Below are positions 19,896 to 27,865 of a stretch of DNA of 64,000 nucleotides, piece by piece (position 1 is the first letter of the stretch; every line of letters starts with the position of its first letter). Both the position numbers and the translations under genes were made by a program. The notes under the pieces are model-generated. The model did not search any database and was not told where the DNA came from. It saw only the letters and a program-made list of their open reading frames with translations. This DNA comes from Pseudomonas parafulva. GTDB taxonomy: Bacteria; Pseudomonadota; Gammaproteobacteria; Pseudomonadales; Pseudomonadaceae. The stretch spans positions 3,441,001-3,505,000 of the forward strand of contig NZ_CP019952.1 of NCBI RefSeq assembly GCF_002021815.1. Direction: 5' to 3'.

Positions 19896-20567
19896 TCAGT
19901 GATTGACGGTATGGGCCAGCATGACCGACAGCTGGCACAACGGCCGGCCACTTTGCTCGTGCCACTGGTTGAAGGCGTCCTGCACCAGGGCCAGGTCGCG
20001 CTGGCTGGTGGGCTTCTTGTCGATGACCTTTTGCGCGATCAGCGCTGCCGCCATATCGTCGGTCGGCACGAAGGTGTCCTTGCCGACCATGCGCAGGAAA
20101 CGCGGCGCGGACAAACCGCCCAACTGATTACCGTGCTTGGTCAGGTATTTCCATAAACCCACGATATCGGTTACTGGCCAATCGGCGATGAAGTTCCCGA
20201 AGCTGCCCCACTGCTTTTCGATATCCAGCACCATCTGGGCGTTGCGCGGCACGCTCTTGAGCTTGCCCAGGTGCCGGATGATGCGGGTGTCCTGCATCAG
20301 CCGCTCAAGGTGCTCGGCACTCATCAGCACGACCTTTTCCGGGTCGAAGCCGAAGAACACCTGCTCGAACGCCGGCCACTTGGCGTCCACCAGGCTGTGC
20401 TTGAGCCCGGCGCGAAATACGCGCAGGGCAAGGGTCGACAAGTAGCGATCAGCGCTGGTCGCCCGTAGCTGCTCCGAGCTGCGAGGTTGCGGCAGGGCCG
20501 CCTCCAGGGCGCGGGCAGAGCCGAAGCGGTTCAGGCAGAACTCGTGCAGCCACTGATAGTCACGCAT
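19896..20567 (-). CDS. Tag-like (DNA-3-methyladenine glycosylase I family) protein
   Basis: Protein of 223 residues whose central part aligns by eye with E. coli Tag, especially FEQVFFGFDPEKV with the Tag FHQFDPVKV region and the following IIRHLGKLKSV with IIRHRGKIQAI. Tag excises 3-methyladenine from DNA. However, residues that define Tag are not found: the segment matching Glu38 and Trp46 of Tag reads RVFRAGLKH (Arg49, His57), and the zinc-snap Cys/His residues at both ends are absent. It may have a different DNA-repair substrate or another function. The gene starts three bases after the ttcA stop codon, so the pair is probably co-transcribed. Confidence 0.72.
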   Translation of the reverse strand: MRDYQWLHEFCLNRFGSARALEAALPQPRSSEQLRATSADRYLSTLALRVFRAGLKHSLVDAKWPAFEQVFFGFDPEKVVLMSAEHLERLMQDTRIIRHLGKLKSVPRNAQMVLDIEKQWGSFGNFIADWPVTDIVGLWKYLTKHGNQLGGLSAPRFLRMVGKDTFVPTDDMAAALIAQKVIDKKPTSQRDLALVQDAFNQWHEQSGRPLCQLSVMLAHTVNH

Positions 20568-20570
20568 GGG

Positions 20571-21395
20571 TCAGATGTTCACCACGTCAAGAAAGCGCGG
20601 GGTGGCGTTTTCATCGATCGTCAGGCTGGTGAAATCGAAGAGGTTGCGGTCGGCCAGCTGCGACGGTGCGACATTCTGCAAAGCGCGGAAAATGCTTTCG
20701 GTCCGGCCTGGGTGCTTGCGCTCCCATTCGACCAGCATGTCCTTGACCACCTGACGCTGCAGGTTCTCCTGCGAGCCGCACAGGTTGCAGGGGATGATCG
20801 GGAACGCCTTCATGTCCGAGTACGCCTGGATATCCTTCTCGCTGCAGTAGGCCAGCGGACGGATCACCACGTTACGGCCGTCATCGGCGCGCAGTTTTGG
20901 CGGCATGCCTTTGAGGGCACCGTTGAAGAACATGTTGAGGAAGAATGTTTCGACGATGTCGTCACGGTGATGCCCCAGGGCCATCTTGGTGGCACCGATT
21001 TCATCAGCGAAGGTGTACAAGGTGCCGCGGCGTAGGCGCGAGCAGAGCGAGCAGGTGGTCTTGCCTTCCGGGACCAGTTCCTTGACCACCGAGTAGGTGT
21101 CCTTTTCGACGATGTGGTACTCGACACCCAGTTCCTTGAGGTAGGCCGGCAGCACGTGCTCCGGAAAGCCTGGCTGCTTCTGGTCCATGTTCACCGCCAC
21201 GATCTGGAACGAGATCGGCGCCACCTTCTGCAGGTGCAACAGAACATCGAGCATGGTGTAGCTGTCCTTGCCGCCGGACAGGCAGACCATGACCTTGTCG
21301 CCATCCTCGATCATGTTGTAGTCGGTGATGGCTTCGCCAGCGAGACGACGCAGGCGTTTTTGCAATTTGTTCTGGTTGACCGAAAGGGTGCCCAT
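20571..21395 (-). CDS. ttcA: tRNA 2-thiocytidine(32) synthetase TtcA
   Basis: Iron-sulfur enzyme that thiolates cytidine 32 of certain tRNAs using ATP; 274 residues. The PP-loop [10 protein letters not shown] binds ATP, and the two cysteine motifs CSLC and CNLC, the first with Arg-rich flank RLRRGTLY, hold the 4Fe-4S cluster. [12 protein letters not shown] is the second conserved block. The start at 21395 ([15 protein letters not shown]) is chosen because the only longer option uses TTG and adds no conserved sequence. The Tag-like gene follows after three bases; sprT is divergent on the other side, 180 bp away. Confidence 0.96.
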   Translation of the reverse strand: MGTLSVNQNKLQKRLRRLAGEAITDYNMIEDGDKVMVCLSGGKDSYTMLDVLLHLQKVAPISFQIVAVNMDQKQPGFPEHVLPAYLKELGVEYHIVEKDTYSVVKELVPEGKTTCSLCSRLRRGTLYTFADEIGATKMALGHHRDDIVETFFLNMFFNGALKGMPPKLRADDGRNVVIRPLAYCSEKDIQAYSDMKAFPIIPCNLCGSQENLQRQVVKDMLVEWERKHPGRTESIFRALQNVAPSQLADRNLFDFTSLTIDENATPRFLDVVNI

Positions 21396-21575
21396 AGCGC
21401 TTGAATCCGCGAGGTGTGACAAAAGCCGGCTATTTTACGCACAATTGCAGCAGGGCTGTAGGCATTCCGACAAAGACTTCAGGGCGATCACGCTCAAATA
21501 ACCCATCGTGTGACCAATGGCTGGGTGAGTGCACGGCCGCTGCGGCATAATGGCCGCCAGAGGATTCATTGCCCC

Positions 21576-22070
21576 ATGCCCGAACTGCTCATCCAACGCG
21601 TCGAAATCTGCTATCAGCAGGCCGAGCGCTTTTTTGATCGCGCCTTCCCCCGCCCGCAGGTCAGTTTCAAGCTGCGCGGGCAAAAAGCCGGGGTGGCCCA
21701 CCTGCACGAAAACAAGCTGCGTTTCAACCTGCAGCTATACCGCGAGAACCACGAAGACTTCCTGCGCCAGACCGTAGCGCACGAGGTCGCCCACCTGGTC
21801 GCTCACCAGGTCTTTGGTGACGGTATCCAGGCCCACGGCCAGGAGTGGCAGTTGATCATGCGCGGCGTCTACGAACTGCCGCCGGCGCGCTGCCACAACT
21901 ACGCCGTCAAGCGCCGCGCGGTGACCCGCTACCTCTACCGCTGCCCCTGTCCGCAAAGTGAGTTTGCGTTCACGGCGCAGCGGCACGCATTGGTGGGCCA
22001 AGGCCGGCGGTACCTGTGCAAACGTTGCAGGCAACTGCTGGCCTACAGCGGCCAGACGCGGGTCGAATAG
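21576..22070 (+). CDS. sprT: SprT family zinc metalloprotease
   Basis: SprT-like protein of 164 residues. The zinc-binding HExxH motif is seen in VAHEVAHLVAHQVFG near residue 71, and a C-terminal zinc-ribbon-like set of cysteines is present (CPCPQSEF and CKRCRQL). The eukaryotic relative SPRTN cleaves DNA-protein crosslinks; the bacterial role is less well defined. The ATG at 21576 is preceded by AGAGGA and a CATAAT hexamer about 25 bp further upstream. The gene stands alone, facing the fpr terminator. Confidence 0.93.
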   Translation: MPELLIQRVEICYQQAERFFDRAFPRPQVSFKLRGQKAGVAHLHENKLRFNLQLYRENHEDFLRQTVAHEVAHLVAHQVFGDGIQAHGQEWQLIMRGVYELPPARCHNYAVKRRAVTRYLYRCPCPQSEFAFTAQRHALVGQGRRYLCKRCRQLLAYSGQTRVE

Positions 22071-22092
22071 CGGGCTTGGTCACGAAACAGGC

Positions 22093-22131
22093 AAAAAAAA
22101 ACGATCCGTTGACGTGGGGTCAACGGATCGT
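22093..22131 (-). terminator. Strong intrinsic terminator of fpr
   Basis: Thirteen-base arms ACGATCCGTTGAC (22101-22113) and GTCAACGGATCGT (22119-22131) with a five-base loop. The run of A at 22093-22101 gives a T-tract on the minus strand, immediately after the fpr stop codon at 22153. On the plus strand no T-tract follows. Confidence 0.95.
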
Positions 22132-22152
22132 CTGGTCATGCTGGGCGCGTCT

Positions 22153-22932
22153 TTATTTCTCGACGAACGCCCGCTCGATCAGGTAATCGCCCGGCTCGCG
22201 CATGCGTGGGGAGATTTTCAGGCCGAAGCTGTCCAGCACTTCGCTGGTCTCATCGAGCATGCTCGGGCTGCCGCAAATCATCGCGCGGTCATCCTGCGGG
22301 TTGATCGGCGGCAGGCCGATGTCGCTGAACAACTTGCCGCTGCGCATCAGGTCGGTCAGGCGGCCCTGGTTCTCGAAAGGCTCGCGGGTGACGGTCGGGT
22401 AATAGATCAGCTTTTCGCGTACGGCTTCGCCGAAAAATTCGTTCTGCGGCAGGTGCTCGGTGATGAACTCGCGGTAAGCCACTTCGTTCACGTAGCGCAC
22501 GCCGTGGACCAGGATCACCTTCTCGAAACGCTCGTAGGTTTCCGGGTCCTGGATCACACTCATGAACGGCGCCAGGCCAGTACCGGTGCTGAGCAGGTAC
22601 AAGTGCTTGCCGGGGTTGAGGTCGTCGAGCACCAGCGTACCGGTAGGCTTCTTGCTGATGATGATCTCATCGCCTTCCTTCAGGTGCTGCAGCTGCGAGG
22701 TCAGCGGGCCGTCGGGCACCTTGATGCTGAAGAACTCCAGGTGTTCTTCCCAGTTCGGCGAAGCGATGGAGTAGGCACGCATGAGCGGACGGCCGGAGTC
22801 CTGCTGCAGGCCGATCATCACGAACTGACCGTTCTCGAAGCGCAGCCCCGGATCACGGGTGCACTTGAAGCTGAACAGCGTGTCGTTCCAGTGGTGCACA
22901 CTGAGGACACGTTCGTGGTTCATGTTGCTCAT
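22153..22932 (-). CDS. fpr: Ferredoxin/flavodoxin-NADP+ reductase
   Basis: FAD enzyme of 259 residues that moves electrons between NADPH and ferredoxin or flavodoxin, used in oxidative-stress defence and iron-sulfur cluster repair. The FAD motif RAYSIASP, the NADP-binding STGTGLAPFMSV, the ICGSPSML motif and a C-terminal AFVEK tail mark the bacterial FPR subclass. The ATG at 22932 has an AAGGAG site. It is divergent from a LysR regulator, matching the fprA-finR arrangement of P. putida, where FinR activates fprA under superoxide stress. A strong terminator follows directly. Confidence 0.95.
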   Translation of the reverse strand: MSNMNHERVLSVHHWNDTLFSFKCTRDPGLRFENGQFVMIGLQQDSGRPLMRAYSIASPNWEEHLEFFSIKVPDGPLTSQLQHLKEGDEIIISKKPTGTLVLDDLNPGKHLYLLSTGTGLAPFMSVIQDPETYERFEKVILVHGVRYVNEVAYREFITEHLPQNEFFGEAVREKLIYYPTVTREPFENQGRLTDLMRSGKLFSDIGLPPINPQDDRAMICGSPSMLDETSEVLDSFGLKISPRMREPGDYLIERAFVEK

Positions 22933-23053
22933 CTAATGGGGCTCCTTAAGAAAGTCGCAGCGCGCAAAAGGCGCAGAGTTGCGCGATAGTTTAGGGGCAG
23001 CGACAATATCTGTTAACTGGATTATCAAGATATGTGTTATCGGTTATATCGAT
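22933..23053. promoter_or_regulatory. fpr-finR divergent promoter region
   Basis: AT-rich compared with flanking genes. It contains an inverted repeat ATATCT (23006-23011) and AGATAT (23028-23033) with a 16-bp centre, and a second palindrome ATATCGATAT that runs into the finR start codon. Either is a reasonable LysR-type binding site for FinR acting on both genes. Confidence 0.6.
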
Positions 23054-23980
23054 ATGCGATTCACACTACGTCAACTTCAGGTCTTCGTGGCCGTCGCCCA
23101 GCACCAGAGCGTTTCACGCGCTGCAAGCGTGCTTGCGCTGTCGCAATCGGCTGCCAGCACCTCCATCACCGAGCTTGAACGCCAGAGCAGCTGCCAGTTG
23201 TTCGACCGGGCGGGCAAGCGCCTGAGCCTCAACGCCTTGGGTCATCAGTTGCTGCCACAAGCCGTGGCACTCCTGGACCAGACCAAGGAAATCGAGGACC
23301 TGCTCAACGGCAAATCAGGGTTCGGCTCCCTCGTGGTGGGCGCCACGCTCACCATTGGCAACTACCTGGCAACCCTTCTGATCGGCAGCTTCATGCAGCG
23401 ACACCCCGAAAGCCAGGTGAAGCTGCACGTACAAAATACTGTGCATATCGTGCAACAGGTGGCACACCACGAAATTGACCTGGGTCTGATCGAAGGTGAT
23501 TGCAATCATCCAGACCTTGAGGTGCAGCCTTGGGTGGCGGATGAACTGGTAGTGTTCTGCGCCCCCCAACATGCACTGGCCAAGCAGGGCCGCGCCGACA
23601 TCGCCACGCTGGCCCGTGAGGCGTGGATCCTGCGCGAGCAAGGCTCGGGCACGCGCCTGACGTTCGACCAGGCCATGCGCCACCACCGCGCACAGCTGGA
23701 CATCCGCCTGGAACTGGAGCACACCGAGGCCATCAAGCGCGCCGTGGAATCGGGCCTGGGCATCGGATGCATCTCACGCCTGGCCCTGCGCGATGCCTTT
23801 CGCCGTGGCAGCCTGGTGGCAGTGGAAACACCCGAGCTGGACTTGATGCGCCAGTTCTACTTCATCTGGCACAAGCAGAAATACCAGACCTCGGCGATGC
23901 GCGAGTTTCTGGAACTCTGTCGCCACTTCACCGCTGGCGTCACGCGCAGCGACGAGATCGTGCTGCCGCCTATAGCCTGA
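23054..23980 (+). CDS. finR: LysR-type regulator FinR
   Basis: Transcription activator of 308 residues with an N-terminal winged helix-turn-helix (RFTLRQLQVFVAVAQ then SVSRAASVLALSQSAASTSI) and a C-terminal periplasmic-binding-protein-like effector domain. In P. putida the LysR regulator encoded divergently to fprA, FinR, is needed for induction of fprA by superoxide generators and affects sulfite/sulfur metabolism; gene position here is the same. The ATG at 23054 aligns with family N-termini. The next gene, dgkA, is convergent. Confidence 0.9.
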   Translation: MRFTLRQLQVFVAVAQHQSVSRAASVLALSQSAASTSITELERQSSCQLFDRAGKRLSLNALGHQLLPQAVALLDQTKEIEDLLNGKSGFGSLVVGATLTIGNYLATLLIGSFMQRHPESQVKLHVQNTVHIVQQVAHHEIDLGLIEGDCNHPDLEVQPWVADELVVFCAPQHALAKQGRADIATLAREAWILREQGSGTRLTFDQAMRHHRAQLDIRLELEHTEAIKRAVESGLGIGCISRLALRDAFRRGSLVAVETPELDLMRQFYFIWHKQKYQTSAMREFLELCRHFTAGVTRSDEIVLPPIA

Positions 23981-24012
23981 GCCGTGCAGGCGCAGCGCCC
24001 CGCGTTGTAGCC

Positions 24013-24381
24013 CTACAGAAGGATCACGCCCCACACGATCGCGACCATGCACAACGACACCAACTGGGCAGCGCTGCCCATGTCCTTGGCGTTCTTGGAC
24101 AAAGGGTGGCGTTCGAGGGAAATGCGATCGATCGCCGCCTCCACCGCCGAATTGAACAGCTCGACAATCAGGCCAAGCAGGCACACCGCGATCATGATCG
24201 CCCGCTCCGCACGGCTTACCGGCAACCAGAAGGCAACAGGCACCAGCACGATGTTGAGCAGTACCAGCTGGCGGAATGCAGCCTCGCCCTTGAAGGCGGC
24301 GCGCAGCCCGTCCAGGGAATAGCCCGCGGCGTTGAGGATTCGTTTCAGACCAGTCTGGCCCTTGAAAGGTGATGGCGTCAT
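24013..24381 (-). CDS. dgkA: Diacylglycerol kinase
   Basis: Small inner-membrane enzyme of 122 residues that phosphorylates diacylglycerol to phosphatidic acid, recycling the lipid released by membrane-derived oligosaccharide synthesis. Three membrane segments are visible after an N-terminal amphipathic helix. The conserved catalytic stretch ELFNSAVEAAIDRIS holds the Glu and Asn used for metal and lipid binding, and KNAKDMGSAAQL follows, both typical of prokaryotic DgkA. It lies just downstream of erdR, the order also seen in P. aeruginosa. Confidence 0.95.
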   Translation of the reverse strand: MTPSPFKGQTGLKRILNAAGYSLDGLRAAFKGEAAFRQLVLLNIVLVPVAFWLPVSRAERAIMIAVCLLGLIVELFNSAVEAAIDRISLERHPLSKNAKDMGSAAQLVSLCMVAIVWGVILL

Positions 24382-24454
24382 GGGGTTCGCTTAGCTACGA
24401 AAGGGCCGGCAGACTAGGCTGGCAAGGGTCAAAAAAGCGTGAAGGCCTGGGTAA

Positions 24455-25105
24455 TCAGGTGCTAGCAACCGATTCAAGTTGTTGCAGCAACAAAGCGGCC
24501 TGGGTGCGCGTGCGCACACCCAGCTTGCGGAAAATGGCCGTCACATGGGCCTTGATGGTGGCTTCGGACACACTCAGCTCGTAGGCGATCTGCTTGTTCA
24601 GCAAGCCCTCGCAGACCATCGTCAGTACCCGGAACTGCTGCGGCGTCAGGCTGGCGAGCCCTTCGCTGGCAGCCCTCGCTTCAGCAGGCACATCGACCTT
24701 CTCGAACGCCTGTGGTGGCCACCACACTTCGCCATCGAGCACTTTGCGCACCGCATCCTGAATCACTTCGAGGGTGCTCGACTTGGGAATGAACCCGCTG
24801 GCGCCGAACTCGCGGGACTTGACCACGACCGCAGCCTCCTCCTGCGCCGAGACCATCACCACCGGTATCTGCGGGTACTGCCCGCGCAGCAGGACCAAGC
24901 CGGAAAAACCGTAGGCACCTGGCATGTTCAGGTCGAGCAGCACCAGGTCCCAGTCTGCCTTTTCGCTCAGGCGGTTCTCCAGCTCTGCAATACTTGCCAC
25001 TTCCACCAGACGCACGTCCGGGCCCATGCCCAGGGTGACGGCCTGGCGCAGTGCACCGCGAAACAGCGGGTGGTCATCGGCAATCAGGATTTCGTATGTG
25101 GCCAT
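24455..25105 (-). CDS. erdR: NarL/LuxR-type response regulator ErdR
   Basis: Response regulator of 216 residues with a receiver domain (acidic pocket DDHPLF, phospho-acceptor Asp in LVLLDLNMPG near residue 57) and a C-terminal LuxR helix-turn-helix (LTPQQFRVLTMVCEGLLNKQIAYELSVSEATIKAH is the DNA-binding block, split here only for description). In pseudomonads the regulator adjacent to dgkA is ErdR, which controls ethanol oxidation genes and acetyl-CoA synthetase. The cognate kinase is not in this window. The start at 25105 gives the usual short N-terminus; no strong ribosome-binding site is seen. The 176-bp gap to tapT upstream should hold its promoter. Confidence 0.88.
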   Translation of the reverse strand: MATYEILIADDHPLFRGALRQAVTLGMGPDVRLVEVASIAELENRLSEKADWDLVLLDLNMPGAYGFSGLVLLRGQYPQIPVVMVSAQEEAAVVVKSREFGASGFIPKSSTLEVIQDAVRKVLDGEVWWPPQAFEKVDVPAEARAASEGLASLTPQQFRVLTMVCEGLLNKQIAYELSVSEATIKAHVTAIFRKLGVRTRTQAALLLQQLESVAST

Positions 25106-25280
25106 CGATCTAAGGATCCTGTTCTGTACCAGGGGCCCGTCGGCACGGGCGCACTGGCGGGAATCGGCGCCAAGGATGCCGAGCGGCGACGGCATAGGTC
25201 AAGCCAGCCTGCCAGTCGCTCAATCCGCCTTGGCGGCATCCCGGTCATTATGAACCAAAGCCGGTAGGCTGCCCCTTGGA

Positions 25281-26003
25281 CTATAGGAAGGTATGCAGGC
25301 GCTGGTGAACAGCATCCTGTTCATCCAGGGGCAGGCGGCGTTTGCCACTGAGGTAGTGCAAGCTGAAGACGTCCAGGTAGGCGTCCAGCGCCTGTGAGGC
25401 GAGGTGATCCCCGGCCAGGTCCAGGCACATGGCGGCCACTTCCGCCGTACAGAAATGGTCATCGCGCCGCGAGCGGCGCAGCCGGTAGCGTGACATCTGC
25501 TCGGGCTGCAGGCTCAGCACCGGAAAACGCTCCAGGTAGGGGCTTTTGCGAAACATCTTGCGCGCTTCGGTCCAGGTGGCGTCGAGCAGGATGAACAATG
25601 GCCGCTTGCCAGGCGAGCGCACCACGTCCGTCACGACGCGCTCCGGCGCCACGAATTCACCCGGGAACACGATGTACGGCTGCCATTGCGGATCATCGAG
25701 CAACGCCAACAAGCCCTCGTCCACCGAGGTGCGCAGCCAGCCAAAGGCGGATGTGTCTTCGATCAGGTCAGCGATGAGCCAGCCGGTATTGGTTGGCTTC
25801 AACGGCTCGGTATCGTGCATCAAAAGGCAGATGCCCGACTCGGCACTGACGTTGGGTTTCCAGTCACACAGGCAATGCGTGGCAATGACCCGGCAACCTG
25901 GGCAACGCTCGGCCCGGGAGCCGCGTGCGATAAAGGGTTTGTTGCTGCGCGCCAGGCGTTCGGCGCGCAGCCGCGCGACGGCATGGCTCATGCCGGCACG
26001 CAT
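25281..26003 (-). CDS. tapT: tRNA-uridine aminocarboxypropyltransferase (DTW domain, TapT-like)
   Basis: DTW-domain enzyme of 240 residues; the E. coli member TapT (YfiP) uses SAM to add a 3-amino-3-carboxypropyl group to uridine 47 of tRNAs. Visible features are the zinc-type cysteine set CPGCRVIATHCLC near residue 34 and the signature LLDATWTEARKM in the second half. An internal ATG at 25991 (MSHAVARL) is an equally possible start, since neither has a good ribosome-binding site. The gene stands alone between erdR and the divergent PA3611-family gene. Confidence 0.87.
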   Translation of the reverse strand: MRAGMSHAVARLRAERLARSNKPFIARGSRAERCPGCRVIATHCLCDWKPNVSAESGICLLMHDTEPLKPTNTGWLIADLIEDTSAFGWLRTSVDEGLLALLDDPQWQPYIVFPGEFVAPERVVTDVVRSPGKRPLFILLDATWTEARKMFRKSPYLERFPVLSLQPEQMSRYRLRRSRRDDHFCTAEVAAMCLDLAGDHLASQALDAYLDVFSLHYLSGKRRLPLDEQDAVHQRLHTFL

Positions 26004-26080
26004 TGCAGAAAAAAGGTGGCAGTCACTGCAGTGGCTCGATTGAAAACGGCTGGCAGTTTACCAGAATGCCGGCCATTTGC

Positions 26081-26109
26081 TGTGCAGACGACCGGAGCGC
26101 CCCTATACT
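26081..26109 (+). promoter_or_regulatory. Candidate promoter with sigma-S-like -10 (CTATACT)
   Basis: CTATACT at 26103-26109 equals the -10 sequence favoured by RpoS. TGTGCA at 26081-26086 lies 17 bp upstream of TATACT as a weak -35, which is usual for sigma-S promoters. It precedes the PA3611-family gene, leaving an untranslated leader of about 85 bases. Confidence 0.5.
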
Positions 26110-26201
26110 CGCGATTTCAAGCGCTACGCGGGCGGCAGCGATGAGGGAACGCCGTCTGCCTACGCCTGTCCAAGCGCCAGTCACCGAACCAGGAGAGATC
26201 C

Positions 26202-26621
26202 ATGCTGCGCCTTATCGCCCCCGCCCTGAGCTTGTTGCTCGCACTGCCACTTGCAGCCCAGGCGGCTTCCAAGCAGGACTATGACCTGAACACGATGCTG
26301 CAGAAGGTTGCCAAGGAAAGCAGCGTTGGCACACCCCGCGCCATCAACGAAGACATTCTCGACCAAGGCTATACGGTCGAAGGCAAGGCCCTGATCAACC
26401 ACCTCAGCGTACGCGCTGACCATGCTGCGCGCATGCAGGCCAACCCTGAGCAGGTGCGCAGCCAGTTGGGCGACAGCGTTTGCCGCAACACCGGGTTCCG
26501 CAACCTGATGTCCAAAGGCGCAGTGATGGTGTACCGCTTCACGGTCTACAAGACCAATCAGCCGTTGATGGATCAGGCCTTCGACAGCGCTAGCTGCGTT
26601 GCCGGTAACAAGAAGAAGTAA
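26202..26621 (+). CDS. PA3611 family secreted protein (quorum-sensing-regulated virulence factor family)
   Basis: Exported protein of 139 residues with signal peptide ending in LPLAAQAA near residue 21. The mature domain matches the PA3611 family of pseudomonads; in P. aeruginosa PA3611 is a small secreted protein controlled by quorum sensing and reported as a virulence factor. Two cysteines (SVCRNTGF and SASCVAG) could form the disulfide expected for a periplasmic or secreted fold. The ATG has an AGGAGAG site. It is monocistronic, with a candidate sigma-S promoter upstream. Its role in a saprophytic pseudomonad is not known. Confidence 0.82.
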   Translation: MLRLIAPALSLLLALPLAAQAASKQDYDLNTMLQKVAKESSVGTPRAINEDILDQGYTVEGKALINHLSVRADHAARMQANPEQVRSQLGDSVCRNTGFRNLMSKGAVMVYRFTVYKTNQPLMDQAFDSASCVAGNKKK

Positions 26622-26673
26622 AGCTTCGAATACCGCTCAAGCCCCGTCCGGGCGCCCCTCCATGCGCCCGACA

Positions 26674-26708
26674 CCCTATACGGGCTGGGCGTGACCCGTG
26701 CTATAGGG
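26674..26708. promoter_or_regulatory. Imperfect inverted repeat upstream of the LOG gene
   Basis: Outer arms CCCTATA (26674-26680) and TATAGGG (26702-26708), with inner CGGG (26681-26684) and CCCG (26695-26698) continuing the pairing after a three-base bulge. It ends 32 bp before the start codon at 26741, so it can act as an operator or as an mRNA leader hairpin. Confidence 0.4.
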
Positions 26709-26740
26709 CTAGATTGATAAGGAGCAGAAGGAGAAGTTGC

Positions 26741-27850
26741 ATGCCCTATCAATCGAATGAACTGCTTTCCAGCCACTTCCGCGATCATGACATCGACCTG
26801 AGCTACATCGACGCCCAACTCGAACGCGTAGCCCCCGATAGCCCCAACCTGCCCCTCTATCGCGACATGATGCTGACGATCCTGCGCATGGCCCACGACG
26901 ACGCCGACCGCTGGAGCACCAAGATCACCCTGCAAGCGCTGCGCGAACTCGACCAGTCCTTTCGCGCACTGCGTCGCCACAAGCACCGCCGTAAGGTCAC
27001 TGTGTTCGGCTCGGCGCGTACGCCGCTGGAGCACCCCATGTATGCCCTGGCCCGTGAGCTGGGTGCTGCGCTGGCCCGCTCGGACCTGATGGTCATCACC
27101 GGTGGCGGCGGCGGTATCATGGCCGCCGCCCATGAAGGCTCCGGCGCCGACAACAGCCTTGGCTTCAACATCACCCTGCCCTTCGAACAACATGCCAACC
27201 CAACCATAGAAGGCACCGACAAGCTGCTGTCGTTTCACTTCTTCTTCATTCGCAAGCTGTTCTTCGTCAAGGAAGCGGACGCGCTGGTGTTGTGCCCCGG
27301 AGGGTTCGGTACGCTCGATGAAGCACTGGAAGTGCTGACGCTTATCCAGACGGGTAAGAGCCCCCTGGTACCGGTGGTACTGCTGGACTCACCGCAGGGT
27401 ACCTTCTGGCAGGACTGCCTGGCGTTCATTCGCCACCAGCTGCAGGACAATCGCTACATCCTGCCAGGCGACCTTAAGCTGCTGCGCCTGGTGCACAGTG
27501 CCGAGGAAGCTGTTGAGGAAATCAATCGGTTCTACCAAAACTACCACTCCAGCCGCTGGCTGAAACGCCAGTTCGTCCTGCGCATGCACCGGCCACTCGC
27601 ACCCGAAGCGTTACAGGCGATTGACGAGCAATTTGCCGATCTCTGCCTAAGCGGCAGCTTCGAGCAAACGCCTGACAGCAACGTCGAAAACGAAACCGGG
27701 GATTTTGGGCATCTGACACGCCTGTGCTTCGCTTTTACCGGCCGCGATCAAGGCCGACTGCGAGAGCTGGTGGACTTCATCAATCTGCCGCAACATTGGG
27801 CTGTTGCGCCGTCAGCCTGCCATGAACAGCACTTGCCGGATCTCTCTTAG
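26741..27850 (+). CDS. LOG family protein (lysine decarboxylase-like fold), long form
   Basis: Member of the LOG/TIGR00730 family; studied members are cytokinin-riboside phosphoribohydrolases or related nucleotide 5'-monophosphate hydrolases, despite the old label lysine decarboxylase. At 369 residues this is a long form: about 95 N-terminal and 100 C-terminal residues flank the core. The core has GGGGGIMAAAHEGS and the diagnostic PGGFGTLDE motif, which carry the active-site Glu and phosphate-binding loop. The start at 26741 has a GGAG site. The gene is convergent with recX, 15 bp between stops. Substrate unknown. Confidence 0.87.
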   Translation: MPYQSNELLSSHFRDHDIDLSYIDAQLERVAPDSPNLPLYRDMMLTILRMAHDDADRWSTKITLQALRELDQSFRALRRHKHRRKVTVFGSARTPLEHPMYALARELGAALARSDLMVITGGGGGIMAAAHEGSGADNSLGFNITLPFEQHANPTIEGTDKLLSFHFFFIRKLFFVKEADALVLCPGGFGTLDEALEVLTLIQTGKSPLVPVVLLDSPQGTFWQDCLAFIRHQLQDNRYILPGDLKLLRLVHSAEEAVEEINRFYQNYHSSRWLKRQFVLRMHRPLAPEALQAIDEQFADLCLSGSFEQTPDSNVENETGDFGHLTRLCFAFTGRDQGRLRELVDFINLPQHWAVAPSACHEQHLPDLS

Positions 27851-27865
27851 GCGCAGGCAGTGGGT

